Below the pieces are notes generated by a model. The model did not search any database, was not told where the DNA came from, and saw only the letters and a program-made list of their open reading frames with translations. DNA of 64,000 nucleotides, taken from positions 5,317,140 to 5,381,139 of the forward strand of contig JAMKCF010000016.1 of assembly GCA_023634235.1 (NCBI GenBank), given 5' to 3'. Source of the stretch: Pisaster brevispinus. Taxonomy: Eukaryota; Echinodermata; Asteroidea; Forcipulatida; Asteriidae. The position numbers and the translations under genes were made by a program. The stretch's first letter is position 1, and the number at the start of each line of letters is the position of its first letter. Of the stretch, positions 19,979 through 33,326 are shown one piece after another.

Positions 19979-22274
19979 TTAGGTGTTCGGGCAATCCAAT
20001 CACCTCTTGTTTTTGTTTTGGTTTGTAAAAATTTTTTTTTTAGGTGTTCATGCACATATTGCACGAACACCTCTTGATATTGTTCTGTTTTTAGGTGTTC
20101 GTGCAATACATGTATGCAAGTTTACAAGTTTACCAGATAAATATTAATTATACTGGTCCTTTGATTAGTTTTTGGGGCATGAAACATCTCCTCTCAAAAG
20201 CGTTTAACTTTTCTAAACAAATTACATGTAAGTAAATTAGGAAACTACAATGTAATTAGTATTTTTAATTGAAAATATTGTGTTTTCGACTCAAAACATT
20301 GACACTTTTAGCGCCATGTGTTTTGTACTCTCTGTCGCAAAACTCAAGTTCAAAACTGAATTGAACCTTGAAACTCATCAGACAATTGAACCTTAATATG
20401 AGGACGGCACAGACTTGATGACACCATGATGACGTCATCGAGTGTCAAATTACAAGGTTTTCAAAGTTGAAAAATGACCATTTTCTATTCGGTGTATTTC
20501 ATTGAATTTGAAAGCTATGATGTTCAAAGTTTGGCATCTGATAGATCAAGACTGGGGCAACATTTAAAAAGTTTACGCCAAAATCGTATGACCTTTACTT
20601 CCGGGTCGTTACCCTAGGTCGAAGTTTACCTTCAATTTTTTCCTTAAAAAAGTCATGTTTTGGGCTTTTCTACAGCAAAACTCAAGATTGAAATCGAATT
20701 GTTGGTTGAAACTCATCAGACAATTGAACTTCAGTATCAAGATGACACAAACTTGGTGATTTCATGATGACAACATTAGGTGTTGGATTACGTTAAATCA
20801 AAGTTTAAAAATTGTAAAAAATCATAACTCATGAATCACATGTTGGATTTTTACAATCTACACATCATCGGATAGGTCGTTCAAAGTTCAACAAACGCTA
20901 CACACAACATGACCCCATTTGACCCTGATTTCTGGTTCAAACCGGAAGTTGAAAATTTCAAAAATTCATATCTCAAACACTTTGTAATATTTTAGCGTAA
21001 ATTTTGCATCAGATTATAGATGAGTTATCCTGCCGAAACTTTTGCATAGAGATAAAAACATTTTAATCTTTGCATATGTTTAAAAATGGACGCCAAAGCG
21101 CACGTGTCTGTTGAACCACATTTACACACGGTAGTGTACATGTAGGTCTACACGTACATGTAGTGTAAATACAATGTACATGTATGTCAAACCTGTACCA
21201 GCCACGCACGTGTACGATGCACATGTAGTTAAGGTCTCGCTACACGTCCATACAGCCACATGTACATTGCGCGGGTGATTTTTAAAGTTAACATACATGT
21301 ATTGAAACTGTAAAGCTACATACATGTATAGGAATACATTTGGCATCGCTCGCTATTTCATTGTATATTGCGCACCAAAATAATGATAGTCCATGTAATA
21401 TTTAAACATTCATAACTCCTTAACCACACATTGGATTGTTACAATCCATACGTCGTCTGAACGGTATTGATAATTTAAACAAGCGCTACACAAATTGTGA
21501 CTTGTTTGACCTTAACTTCCGGTTCAAAGCTGAAGTTGAAATTTAATGTTTCAAAAAATCATAACTTTTGAACCACACATTGTATTTTTACAATCTATGC
21601 ATCTTTGGGGAGGTGTGTAACAATTTAAGAAACGATACACAGAATGTTACCACGTTTGACCTTGACTTCAGGTTCAAACCGGAAGATGAAATTAATAATT
21701 AAAAAAATAATAACTCCTCAGCCACTTATTGTACTTTTATAATGTATACGTCATCAGAAAGAGCTCCTAAAACTTAACAAATGATACTCAGTGTGACCTC
21801 ATTTAACCTTGACTTCCGGTTCAAACCGGAAGTTAAAAATTAATGTTTCAAAAAATCATAACTTCTAAAGCACACATTGTTTTTTTAAACAATCTTTATC
21901 ATTGGGAAAGTGTTTATCAACTTAAGAATTGACACACAGAATGTGACCCAATTTGACCTTGACTTCTGGTTTAAACCGGATGATCAAATTTAATACTTGA
22001 AAAATCATAACTCCCGAACCACACATTAGATTTTTATCAACTACACTGCATACAAAGGGTTCCTAGGACTTACCTACAATGTAGCGCTACACAGTATGAC
22101 CTCATTTGACCTAAGTTTTGGTTCAAACCGGAAGTTGAAGATTTATATTGAAACAAAATCTTACTACTGAACCACAAATCGGATTGATAAAATGAAATAT
22201 TGTTCAATCATAATTTGATGACATCGATCACGAACACCTTGTTTTTGTAGTAAACAAAAACTGAATGCCTAGTT
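19979..22274 (+). mobile_element. Family-1 hairpin-ended element A, with three successive 5' hairpins
   Basis: 5' hairpins start at 19979, 20041 and 20093; the second is AGGTGTTCATGCA...TGCACGAACACCT. The 3' end is CGAACACCTT, hairpin GTTTTTGT-AGTA-AACAAAAAC, spacer, CTAGTT (22269-22274). The body includes five or so repeats of ~150 bp (21380-22200), each with ATCATAACT...GAACCACA, TTGACCTTGACTTC and a GGTTCAAACCGG palindrome. ATTGAAAC at 21301-21308 is the empty site for the 38-bp insertions found in elements F and G. Confidence 0.68.
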
Positions 22275-24050
22275 TTTTAGGTGTTTGTGCAATTGTGCAC
22301 GAACATCTATTGTTTTTGTTCTGTTTTTAGGTGTTCGGGCATTCCTATTGTTACTGTTCTGTTTTGGGTTTTTTTCCACTTTATCTGAGAACCTTCTCTC
22401 GCAATTTTTGCAAAAAGTATAACTCCTAGAGACTTGAAACTTATCATGTACTTAGACCTTAGTGTACAGACGAAACCGCAACTGTTGCGGGATGATGACG
22501 TCATCGATGACGTCATAACATCAAAAATGAAAAATAACGAGAAATACTGTAAATCGTCATATTTAGAGAACCAAAAATGATAAATACAAGATCTTTGCTT
22601 CATATGAAAGTTCAACATTTTGCTTACAACTCTTACACAGAATGTGACCCCATGTGACCTTCACTTCCGGTCGAAACCGGACGTTGAAGTTTTTTTGGGG
22701 GGAAACGTTATATCTTATAAACCAAAGATGTTACACCTTTAATCATTATATCATCTGAAGGCCCTTGAACAGTTCTACAAATCTTTCATTAGGTACGACC
22801 CCGTGTGACCTTTATTTCCGATCAAAACCGGAAGTTGAATTTTCTTACAAAAAGAAAACTCGTCATATCTCATGAACTATAAATGTTTGAGACTTAAAAC
22901 TTACTAGATATTTAGATCTTTGTGTTTAAATATAAATATGTGAAATTCGGTTTGATGACGTCATCGATGACGTCATGACAATAAATCACTGTTTAATATT
23001 TAGAAAAATCATAATTGGAGAATCACAAATGCTACATGTGAGATACTTGCACTATAAAAAAGCTCTTGCCAAATTATGCAAATTACATACACAATGTGAC
23101 ACCATAAACCTTTGCTTCCGGTTGAAACCGGAAGTTCAAAATTCAGATTTCAAACGTTCATTTCTCATAAACCAAGAAGGGTTTTGTCTTTAAACTTACT
23201 ATATATAGATCGTAGTATGTATATGACACCCAAATTGTTTCGGTGCGATGACGTCATCGATGACGTCATAACAATAAATCAACGTTTAATATTTTTAAAA
23301 AATCATAATCGGAGAACCATAAATGCTACATTTACATGATGTAAGGTACTTGCACCATAAAAAAGCTCCGGCTGAGTTATACAAATCACATTCAAAGGGT
23401 GACCCCATACGACCTGAGATAGATTTCTAAGTGAAATTGGCCATTAAAATATCAAAATCTTGATCCAATACCTAACGCGGCATGCGGCATGTGGAAGCTA
23501 GCCTTATGTCAAGACGCTTGTTACCTATTAATATAAAGTAGCACGAAATCAGACCAACATAACAACAGTTGCGACAAGCTGTGCTGTGTTTACTCCAGTA
23601 CCACGTGGCCTTCACTAAAGGCTAGAAGTATGGCATGATTTCTGTGCACGTTTGGACATGTCACAGTTCATCGTACTTTTAACGAAAGCTTATCAATGGC
23701 GAAACGCTACTGAAATGAATTCCTCTTAACCTGTGCCACGTTCGGCGTCAAATTGTTTCCCTTTTCGCCCTTCTGATGGCTTAACGGTGAATATGGAATT
23801 AAAGACGAAGTTTCACTGAGATGTTCACCTGCTTCAGTGATTTGTATGACATTTATTATATGAGAAAATGCAAGCAGAAAAGGACCAACATTGGTTATGT
23901 TTTGATCACACACCGAGATTGCACAGACGTGACATCAGCTTGTCAAGGGGGTTTCAGACCGGCACTCACGGCAGTGTTTATCGGTGCGACACGGTGAATA
24001 AAACGGTAAGCTTTGTTTCAACATCGTCGCTTTTCAGAATGATTGTGTGT
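22275..24050 (+). mobile_element. Family-1 element A2, two 5' hairpins, 3' end missing
   Basis: Hairpins start at 22276 (AGGTGTTTGTGCA...TGCACGAACATCT) and 22327. The body has paired CRE palindromes (GATGACGTCATCGATGACGT at 22494, 22954 and 23247) and ~400-bp repeats. From about 23770 to 24035 it matches modules in elements D and E (TTCACTGAGATG-like, CACCTGCTT, GATTTGTATGAC, GGTAAGCTTT). No CCGAACACC/CTAGTT end follows, so it is 3'-truncated. Confidence 0.6.
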
Positions 24051-24307
24051 TCCGTATGTAATGCACAGTTATGTTAATAAAGATTATCCTTAAATTATCA
24101 AGTAGTGAGGTTATTAAAACTAAGGAACGTTTAGTATGATCATGGAGGAGGTAGAATTGGGCAATATGGTATGATTGCTGGCACTGTCACTAGTGTCAGT
24201 TATATTTGACACAACTACGTATTGTAGCATAAATATTTCACAGCCCTTCGATGAAAGGTTTTCATTCATAAGTTGTTCACTTCTAAAACAGTATGCGTCA
24301 GTTTTGT

Positions 24308-25468
24308 AGTCGAGACACCTGTGTCGAGTCCGAGTCCGAGTCACGAGTCATTAGGTCCGAGTCCGAGTCCCGAGTCCCGAGTCACTTGGTCCGAGTCCGA
24401 GTCCGAGTCACGAGTCACTTGTTTAAATATTGATGGCAAACCAAATGTTGTAAAATAAGCATTGGAAATGACAAAATAAAACACATTTAATTTAAACAAA
24501 GTTCTGTACCTGCATTTACAATTTTATTTGAGGTTTAACTCCTTGCCCCTTATCCAGAATATCTTTTAAGGATTTAAAATGATTTTTTTTCTCTTCAAAA
24601 TAACCAATTATGTACTGATTTATTTATTTCAGAAAGGTTAATAGCCAACAAATTTAAAGAAACTTTCTCTAAACCATAAACCTTGTTGGCTACCTACCTT
24701 TCTGAAATAAATAAATCAGTATATAATTGGTTATTTTGAAGAGAAAAAAATCATTTTAAATCCTTAAATTCTTAAAAACTTAATCCTTAAAGACACTGGA
24801 CACCTTTGGTAATTGTCAAAGAAACGATACGGGGCGGAACGGCGGATGCCATGATTAAAAAAGTTTCCTGACCAAGTGTCGCGTGTGCGTGTTGACCATG
24901 TGTGGAAACTGGTGCAAATAACACACAGCCATCACAGTGCAATAATGCAAGCAGTGTTTTACAGGTACCAGGCATGCCATTTCCCTGGTAATATGCACAA
25001 TTACTTCACGCAAGCAGTGGCTATGGTGTTAACGTTGACAGATAGCCAGCATTAATATTGGTGTCGTGCATCTCAGTGTTATTGTGCGTGTTGAACATAC
25101 GAATCGAACATACACGCGCTGTATGTACAGTGCCATCTACTACACAATACTACTACAATAATCACGAACACTATTACTCGCAACACCATACTACAGTGTA
25201 CTTCTTGTGCTAAGACGTTAATATTCCTCCATCCATGTGCACTCCGGGAATGACAATCGGATCATCGGAATCGTTTTTAATATTGAAAAAAGGTATTGTT
25301 TGTGAAAATACGTGACTCGCAAGTCACGAGTCCTCGGGGACAAGTCCGAGTCACGATAGTCGAGTCCGAGTCCGAGTCTTTTGCAGACGTGACTCGAGTC
25401 TAGTCCGAGTCACCGAAATTGGGACTCGAGACGGACTCGAGTCCGAGTCCTGGACTCGAGTCATACAA
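24308..25468. repeat. GAGTCC hexamer arrays flanking an 85-bp-arm hairpin
   Basis: Blocks of CGAGTCCGAGTCCGAGTC with variants occur at 24320-24420 and 25313-25466. Between them lie a long inverted repeat (24568-24765) and a solo transposon-end-like sequence (AAAGACACTGGACACC..., from 24789). Whether the two blocks are the ends of one element is not shown. Confidence 0.65.
24568..24765. repeat. Long inverted repeat, ~85-bp arms, ~30-bp loop
   Basis: AAGGATTTAAAATGATTTTT...CTCTTCAAAATAACCAATTA...CTGATTTATTTATTTCAGAA...TAGCCAACAA pairs with its complement at 24682-24765, with few mismatches. The high arm identity indicates a recent foldback or MITE. Confidence 0.85.
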
Positions 25469-25469
25469 C

Positions 25470-26790
25470 ACTGGTATGCGCACCTTCTACTTGTTACTCT
25501 CTAATCTTGAAATGTTTTATGTCTTGAATTTTGTTTACTTTACCAGTTTCATCCGAGTCTGATGGCAGGATAAGAGTCTATGCCTGGGACAGGAGTGGAA
25601 CACAGAAACTGGAGATGCAGCTTTCAATATGAGCCATCTTCAGTCTTCATAGCTTCTGTTAGTTGTCTACTAAGATTGTTCCTCAATAAAATCATGCTAA
25701 TGGAGAGTCCAAAATCATCCAAGGCTTTGACTTCTAATCTTCACTTGTGTGCTTCTTTGATCTGTAACTTTTCCAAGAGGTAAATTTACAGTAGTTTATT
25801 AAAAGTTCAAAATTTCACAAAGTTATTTTGCAAGGTCAAACGTTTCCAAAGGAATTGAAATAAAACTGCTGGCTGAGCCCATTTTCCATTTAAATTATTG
25901 CATTATGTTAAACATAGATAACATGACTGTGCAGAATACATGTAGGGCCTACTGTGAGACTTTCTGTTGAAATACAAATATTTTTTTGAAACATTCTAAA
26001 CACAAGTTATTGTATTTTGTTTATGCATTGAAAATAATGTGCTATGATTTATATAGTATTAGTGTCAATAAGATATTAGTTTGAGACCTGATATTAGTTT
26101 GTTTATTGTTAATACTGTTTTTCTTTTTCAGAATACAGCACATCCAGTATCGGAATGGTTTCCAGTGAAAGATTACACACATGTTGTGTTTCTCTCCTTA
26201 TTGTCTTGCCAAGTGTATGATGCACCACAGAGGTAGAAATAGTACTTGACTAAATTTTTTAATAGTCCAAATTTACGAGAGGCTTAAACTTGTATCATCA
26301 CGACGCGCCTTTGTTTTGCATATTTATACAAAACAAGTGTCTTTTACAGTTCATTCTATCAAAGGTCTTCAATAAACAAACCGTTCCGTATGGAAAACAA
26401 TGTCCAAAAATCAAACCAGCTATTTATAAAAAACAACCGACAGCTTACAGTCTGCTTGACCTATTTTAACGACATCATCAAGTGTACATGTAATGAGAAT
26501 CCAACTTTAATTGAATTCCTGTTGAAAAATTCTAAGAATTATAAACTTAATAATGTCAATATGAATAACATAGCTTGTGTAAACTAATTGTGATTTATTA
26601 ATTAATAAAGAATCAATTTTTGTTAAAAATAAGTTTGATTCAGTGAATTGCATATTTGATAGTTGTACTTGTGAGTATGTTCCAGCTTTGTATCGAGATC
26701 TGTAGCCAAGATGAAAGGGAAGTCGGAAAATGTCACTACATATAAAATGAAAACATTTGACTCTCTGCCCTTTCAAATAATATGTACGAT
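25470..26790. other. Unique-looking intron 1 sequence
   Basis: Two stretches with exon-like borders are noted under findings (25547-25779, 26132-26232), but no protein family is recognised. The frame at 26390-26587 is low-complexity and unsupported. Confidence 0.4.
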
Positions 26791-26792
26791 TT

Positions 26793-27062
26793 TATTTTTC
26801 ACAAGAGGACGGCGTGTAATTTGATGACGTCATCAATGACAGACACATTGGATTGTTACAATCCATACGTTGTCTGAACGGTCTTGGTAAATTAAACACG
26901 TGCAGCATAAAATGTGACCCGTTTGACCTTAACATCCGGTTCAAACCGGAAGTCGAAATTTAATGTTTCAAAAAAGCATAACTTATGAACCACACATTGG
27001 GTTTTGACAATCTATGCATCATTGGGAAGGTGTGTTCGGGCATTCAGCCCGGAACACCTCTT
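26793..27062 (+). mobile_element. Family-1 body fragment plus one 5' hairpin
   Basis: The body fragment matches element A (TTGGATTGTTACAATCCATACG, GGTTCAAACCGGAAGT, TGAACCACACATTG). It runs without a 3' end into a hairpin TGTTCGGGCATTCAGCCCGGAACA (27030-27055). Confidence 0.6.
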
Positions 27063-28834
27063 ATTAGGTGTTCGGAGCATAGCGCGAACACCTCTTGTTT
27101 TTGTTCCGTTTTTTTTTTTTTTTTTTTTTTTTAATACTTATTCTTTTTCTTCTTCTTATCCCCCGCGATTGTCCGCTAACAAAGACGCATTTTCCAAGCT
27201 CACACAACCTTTAAACTTCACATATGGTTAGATCTTTATAAGTAGAAGACACCACTGTAGTGATGTCATGATGACGTCACCAGGTGTCAAGTTACAATAA
27301 ATCAAAGTTTAATATTTGAAAAAATCATAACTCCAAAACTACACAATAGATTTTCACAATCTATACATCATCGGATAGGCCTGTTATGGCTCTAAAAACG
27401 CTACACAAAGTTTGACCTCATTTGACCTTGACTTCTGGTTCAAACCGGAAGTTGAATATTTTAAAAATTCATATCTCAAAAAACTACTGATCATTTCATC
27501 ACAATTTTTACATCAGATTCTAGTTCTGTCATCCTTCCGAAACTTTTGCACAGAAATGATGCCAATATGACCTTAACTTCTGGTCCTAAATGGGTGTTAC
27601 AGCCAACGTTAGTATTGACGCGCATTTAATCTTTGTACTTAGAAAAGCTCTGTAGCCGACTGTTCAGCACCAAGAATCATAAGGTTCAAAGTCCACGAAG
27701 CCTGTGCATGCAACACGAAGCCTGTGTGTACAGTCCCACGTAATGGAAACTCATTACTTTTGCACACAGATGATACCATTATGACCAAAACTTATTGTCC
27801 TAAACGGGCGTGACAAACAACGTTGGTATTAACCCACGTAAGGAAAACCGCTGCAGCTGGCTGTTCGGCTGCATTATTCATAAGGTTCAAAGTCCACAAA
27901 GCCTGTGCGCATAGTCCTACATAACGGAAACGTAAGCAGTACATGTACATTCCTCAAGCATGATGGCGCAATATCAAATAACTGTTCATGCTCTTATCCC
28001 GCTCTGGGACATTAATATTGGCTCGCTCTGTGACAGATGCCGCCTACGAAATATACGTCATTTAATATTTTAATCTTTGAAATTTCATATAAAATCAAGT
28101 ATACAAGCCCCTGGGTTGCTTTTTGCGGGATTATACGAAGGTAGGTCTTCGATTTTAATTGTATGCGTGACATTACGTGACCTGTACTTCCGGTTGAAAC
28201 CGGAAGTGCCTTGTTATTTAAAAGTTGCAACTTTTTTGGAGTCGTTTTGTATGAAGTTGTAGTCTGAAAAGGTCTGATTTTAAAAATAAGACCGATGGCG
28301 TCATTAAAATACAAGAGCGCCCTCTAGCGGCAGGTAAATTTGAGGTACTGTTACGGTGACAAAATCAGGTTTTACATGACGTCACCTTCAATGTCAATTT
28401 TAAAGGCGTCATCTACGTAATAACAATCTCACTTGAGCTGAACTTTTGGATGTCCTCAAGCTGAGACGTTACAAATTTTATTTTCCTTGAAAAATTACGT
28501 CATCAGTTGTAACATGACGTCACCTTAAAGAGGCAGTTTTACCAAATCTTGTTAAAAGTATATATTGAGAACCACAGCTCTTATGATTTAAATCTTTGCA
28601 TGCCTGTGAAAGTTTGACGTGTAAGGGTTCGTTTTATTTGTTAGTGACATGGTTTGACCTGCCTTCCTGTTCAAACCGGAAGTTTAAATTAGATTAGATA
28701 ATATCAAGCTTTATTTGAAATAGGTTTTCTGTCCATATTTGCAAATCTCTTTTTTTTAACTTTCAATATTTGCCTGCTAATCACTCATTCCGAACACCTT
28801 GTTTTTGTAGTAGACAAAAACTGAATGTCTAGTT
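27063..28834 (+). mobile_element. Family-1 element B
   Basis: 5' hairpin AGGTGTTCG-GAGCATAGCG-CGAACACCT (27066-27091), then TTGTTTTTGTTCCG and a long T run. 3' end CCGAACACCTT, hairpin GTTTTTGT...ACAAAAAC, CTAGTT (28829-28834). The body has TGACGTCA at 27272, 28377 and 28515, and TTGACCTTGACTTCTGGTTC with inverted GGAAGT. Confidence 0.68.
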
Positions 28835-28845
28835 TTTGTTTGTTT

Positions 28846-30201
28846 TTAGGTGTTCGGACAAAAGTCCGAAGACCTCTTCTTATTGTTCGGTTTGTTTGTT
28901 TTTTTGTTTTTTTTTTACTTCTTCTTCTTCTCGGCGTCGATTGTCCGCTAACAAAGACACACTTCCTAAGCTTACATAAACTTGAAACTTCACACATAGT
29001 TAGATATTCATTAGTAGATGAAACCATTTTTAGTTTCGTCATGATGACGTCATCGGTTGTCGAGTTACATTAATTCAAAGGTTAATATTTGAAAAAATCA
29101 TAACTCCAAAACTACACAGTGGATTTTCACAATCTATACATTATCGGATAGGCCTGGTATGACTCTAAAAACGCTACACTGAACGCGACCTCATTTGACT
29201 TTGACTTCCGGTTCAAACCGGAAGTTGAATATTTGAAAAATTCATATCTCAAAAACTACTGATCATTTTATCACAATTTTTACATCAGATTGCAGTTCTG
29301 TGATCCTTCCGAAACTTTTGCACAGAAATGATGCCAATATGACCTTAACTTCTGGGTGTTACAGCCAACGTTAGTATTAACGCGCATTTAATCTTTGTAC
29401 ATAAAAGCACTGTAGCCGACTGTTCAGCGCCATGAATCATAAGGTTCAAAGTCCACGAAGCCTGTGTGAGTGTGTGTGCAACACGAAGCCTGTGTACAGT
29501 CCCACGTAATGAAAACCATAAGGTTCCAAGTCCACGAAGCCTGTGTGTACAGTCCCACGTAACGGAAACATTCCACAAGCGGGGGTGGCGCTATACCAAA
29601 CAACTGTTCATGCTTTTATCCCGCTCTGGGATTTTATTATTTGCTCGCTCTGTGACAGATGCTGCCTCGGAAATCTACGTCATTTAAATGTTAAATGGGT
29701 AAGAGACCCTGGGTTGCTTTTTTTGCGGGATTATACAAAGGTAATATAGGTCTTCGATTTTAATTGTTTGCATGAAATTACGTGTCTTTTACTTCCAGTT
29801 AAAACCGAAAGTGCATTGTAATTAAAAGTGGCAACTTTTTTGGAGTTGATTTTAACAATGTTGCAGTCTGACAAGGGTCTGGTTAAAAACAAAATTAAGA
29901 TCGCCATCTTGCGGTGGGTTAAAAACAGTTCAAAATACAGTTTTACTAGAAGCCTTTGGCAGAGTTTTTATAATTTTTTCAACATGGGCTTCACATACTT
30001 CACAGAAATGAATATGTTGGTGACCTTGTCTTGACATTTTAACAAACAACTGTTCATGCTTTTATCCCGCTCTGAAATATTATCTGACGTATTAAGTTAT
30101 GTTTTTTCGGTTTTCTCTTTGAAAACACTACCTCTGCTTACTCGAAAATGTCTACACCGAACACCTTGTTTTTGTTACGGAACAAAAACTTATGTCTAGT
30201 T
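28846..30201 (+). mobile_element. Family-1 element C
   Basis: 5' hairpin AGGTGTTCGGAC-AAAA-GTCCGAAGACCT (28848-28875). 3' end CCGAACACCTT, hairpin GTTTTTGTT-ACGG-AACAAAAAC, spacer TTATGT, CTAGTT (30196-30201). It begins 12 bp after the end of element B. TGACGTCA at 29045. Confidence 0.7.
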
Positions 30202-30218
30202 TTCTTTCTTTTTCTTAA

Positions 30219-30250
<32 letters not shown>

Positions 30251-31796
30251 CTCCTCCAGCGTCCCTTGTCCGCTAACAAAAGCACCCTTTCCAAGCTCAT
30301 ATGAACTTGAAACTTCACATATAGTTAGATATTTATTAGGAGATGAAACCGCTTCAGTTACGTCATGATGACGTCATCAGGTGTCGAGTTACGTTAAATC
30401 AAAGTTTAATATTTGAAAAAATCATAACTCCAAAACTACACAATGGATTTTCACAATCTATACATCATCGGATAGGCCTGGTATGACTCTAAAAACGCTA
30501 CACTGAACGCGACCTCATTTGACCTTGACTTCCGGTTCAAACCGGAAGTTGAATATTTAAAAAATTCATATCTCAAAAACTACTGATCATTTCATCAAAA
30601 TTTTTACATCAGATTGTAGATCTGTGATCCTTTCGAAACTTTTGCACAGAAATGATGCCAATATGACCTTAACTTCTGGTCCTAAATGGGTGTTACAGCC
30701 AAAGTTAGTATTAACCGCAATTAATTTGTGTATGGAGAAAAGCGCTGTAACTGATTGTCCGCTCCATTATTCATAAGGTTCAAACACCACGAAGCCTGTG
30801 CGTATAGTCCCACACAACGGAAATGTATCATTGCGTTGCTTATTCTTGTACGTTGTAACAACACGTGTCCTGCACATAAAAAACTCAAACTCATTCAAAG
30901 TTCAGTGTGAATTTAGTTCCGCTGTGCTCGTCTGATGGCTTAATGGAAAACAAGGAATACAAGAGGAGGTTTTACTGAGATGTCCACCTGCTTTAGGGAT
31001 TTGTATGACTTTGACTAAATGACAAAAACTTCAACTGAAAAAGAACGACACTGGTTTGTTTCTCATCAAACGCCGAGACCCATGTCACGTTGATCGACGT
31101 GACCATGCCTGCCAAAGGCGCTCTAGAACCTCTGAGTATGCCCTTCAGACACGGTGATTAAAATGGTAAGCTTTATTTCAAAATCACCGTTAAAAAGAGG
31201 GGGCATTCCTTTTTTGTCTACAATAATGTTGATACATGTATGTTTCATCCATGAACTTGCCTAGTGTTTTTTGTTTTGTTTTTTTACTTTCAAAAATCAT
31301 TATTTTGTCATGGTTTAATTTTCAACTATCGGATTGAATTGATGCTAATCCCCGCTCAGGTATATTATGAATATGTACTGTGTATGGAAAAAAACATAAC
31401 TCGTGAACCAAAAAGTGTGCAACTTTTTTGGAGTTGATTTTAACGATGTAGTCTGACAAGGGTCTGGTTAAAACAAAATAAGATTTAAGAGCGCAATCTG
31501 GCGGCAGGTTAAAACAGTTCAAAATACAGTTTTAATAGAAGCCTTTTGCAGAGTTTTTATAATTGTTTCAACATGGGCTCCACATACTTCACAAAAATGA
31601 ATATGTTGGTGACCTTGTCTTGACCTTTTAACCTGTATAAACTGGAAGTTCTGTAAAACGCTTTAAAAGACATTATTTAATAGCTATTCATTCTGTTTTC
31701 ACAATAACAAACAGCACAGCTCACGATCACTCCAGTCAGCTTTACTTGAATCCGAACACCTCGAATTTGTTATCAAACAAATTCTTATTTCTAGTT
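30202..31796 (+). mobile_element. Family-1 element D, lacking the 5' hairpin
   Basis: It starts directly at the CTAGTT of element C with a (CTT)n tract (30217-30251), without the AGGTGTTCGG hairpin. 3' end CCGAACACCTCG, hairpin AATTTGTT-ATC-AAACAAATT, CTAGTT (31791-31796). From about 30730 it is nearly identical to element E, including GAGACCCATGTCACGTTGAT and TGGTAAGCTTTATTTC. Confidence 0.68.
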
Positions 31797-31808
31797 ATTG
31801 ATACTTCT

Positions 31809-33326
31809 TAGGTGTTCGGGCAATCCGCCCGGAACACCTCTTATTATTGTTCCGTTTTTTTTTAAATTTTTTTTTTAATACTTCTTCTTCTTCTTATCCC
31901 CCGCGATTGTCCGCTAACAAAGTTACACTTCCCAGTCTCCCACAACCTTTAAACTTCACACATAGTTAGATATGTATGTGTAGAAGACACCGCCTTAGTG
32001 ATGTCATGATGACGTCATCTGGTGTCGAGTTACGTTAAATCAAAGTTTAATATTTGAAAAAATCATAACTCGAAAACTACACAATGGATTTTCACAATCT
32101 ATACATCATCGGATAGGCCTGGTATGACTCTAAAAAAGCTACACTGAACGCGACCTCATTTGACCTTGACTTCCGGTTCAAACCGGAAGTTGAATATTTA
32201 AAAAATTCATATCTCAAAATTTACTGATCATTTCATCACAATTTTTACATCAGATTGTAGATCTGTGATCCTTTCGAAACTTTTGCACAAAAATGATGCC
32301 AATATGACTTTAACTTCTGGTCCTAAATGGGTGTTACAACCAAAGTTAGTATTAACCGCAGTTTATTTGTGTATGGAGAAAAGCGCTGTAACTGACTGTC
32401 CTCTCCATTATTCATAAGGTTCAAAGTCCACGAAGCCTGTGCACACAGTCCCACACAACGGAAATGTATCATTGCGTTGCTTATTCTTGTACGTTGTAAC
32501 AACACGTGTCCCGCACATAAAAAACTCAAACTCATTCAAAGTTCAGTGTGAATTTAGTTCCGCTGTGCTCGTCTGATGGCTTAATGGAAAACAAGGAATA
32601 AAAGAGCAGGTTTTACTGAGATGTCCACCTGCTTTAGGGATTTGTATGACTTTGACTAAATGACAAAAACTTCAACTGAAAAAGAACGACATTGGTTTGT
32701 TTCTCATTAAACACCGAGACCCACGTCACGTTGATCGACGTGACCATGCCTGCCAAAGGCGCTCTAGGCCCTCTGAGTATGCCCTTCAGACACGGTGATT
32801 AAAATGGTAAGCTTTATTTCAAAATCACCGTTAACAAGAAGGGGCATTCCTTTTTTGTCTACAATAATGTTGATATGTTTCATCCATGAACTTGCCTAGT
32901 GTTTTTTGTTTTGCTAAAAAACATAACTCGTGAACCAAAAAGTGTGCAACTTTTTTGGAGTTGATTTTAACGATGTTATAGTCTGACAAGGGTCTGGTTC
33001 AAACAAAATAAGATTTAAGAGCGCCATCTGGCGGCAGGTTAAAACAGTTCAAAATACAGTTTTAATAGAAGCCTTTTGCAGAGTTTTTATAATTGTTTCA
33101 ACATGGGCTCCACATACTTCACAAAAATGAATATGTTGGTGATCTTGTCTTGACCTTTTAACCTGTCTAAACTGGAAGTTCTGTAAAACACTTTAAAAAA
33201 CATTATTTAATAGCTATTCATTCTGTTTTCACAATAACAAACAGCACAGCTCACGATCACTCCAGTCAGCTTTACTTGAATCCGAACACCTCGAATTTGT
33301 TATCAAACAAATTCTCATGTCTAGTT
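31809..33326 (+). mobile_element. Family-1 element E
   Basis: 5' hairpin AGGTGTTCGGGC-AATCC-GCCCGGAACACCT (31810-31839). 3' end CCGAACACCTCG, hairpin AATTTGTT-ATC-AAACAAATT, CTAGTT (33321-33326). Close sister of element D, which carries extra sequence around 31290-31400. TGACGTCA at 32010. Confidence 0.7.
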
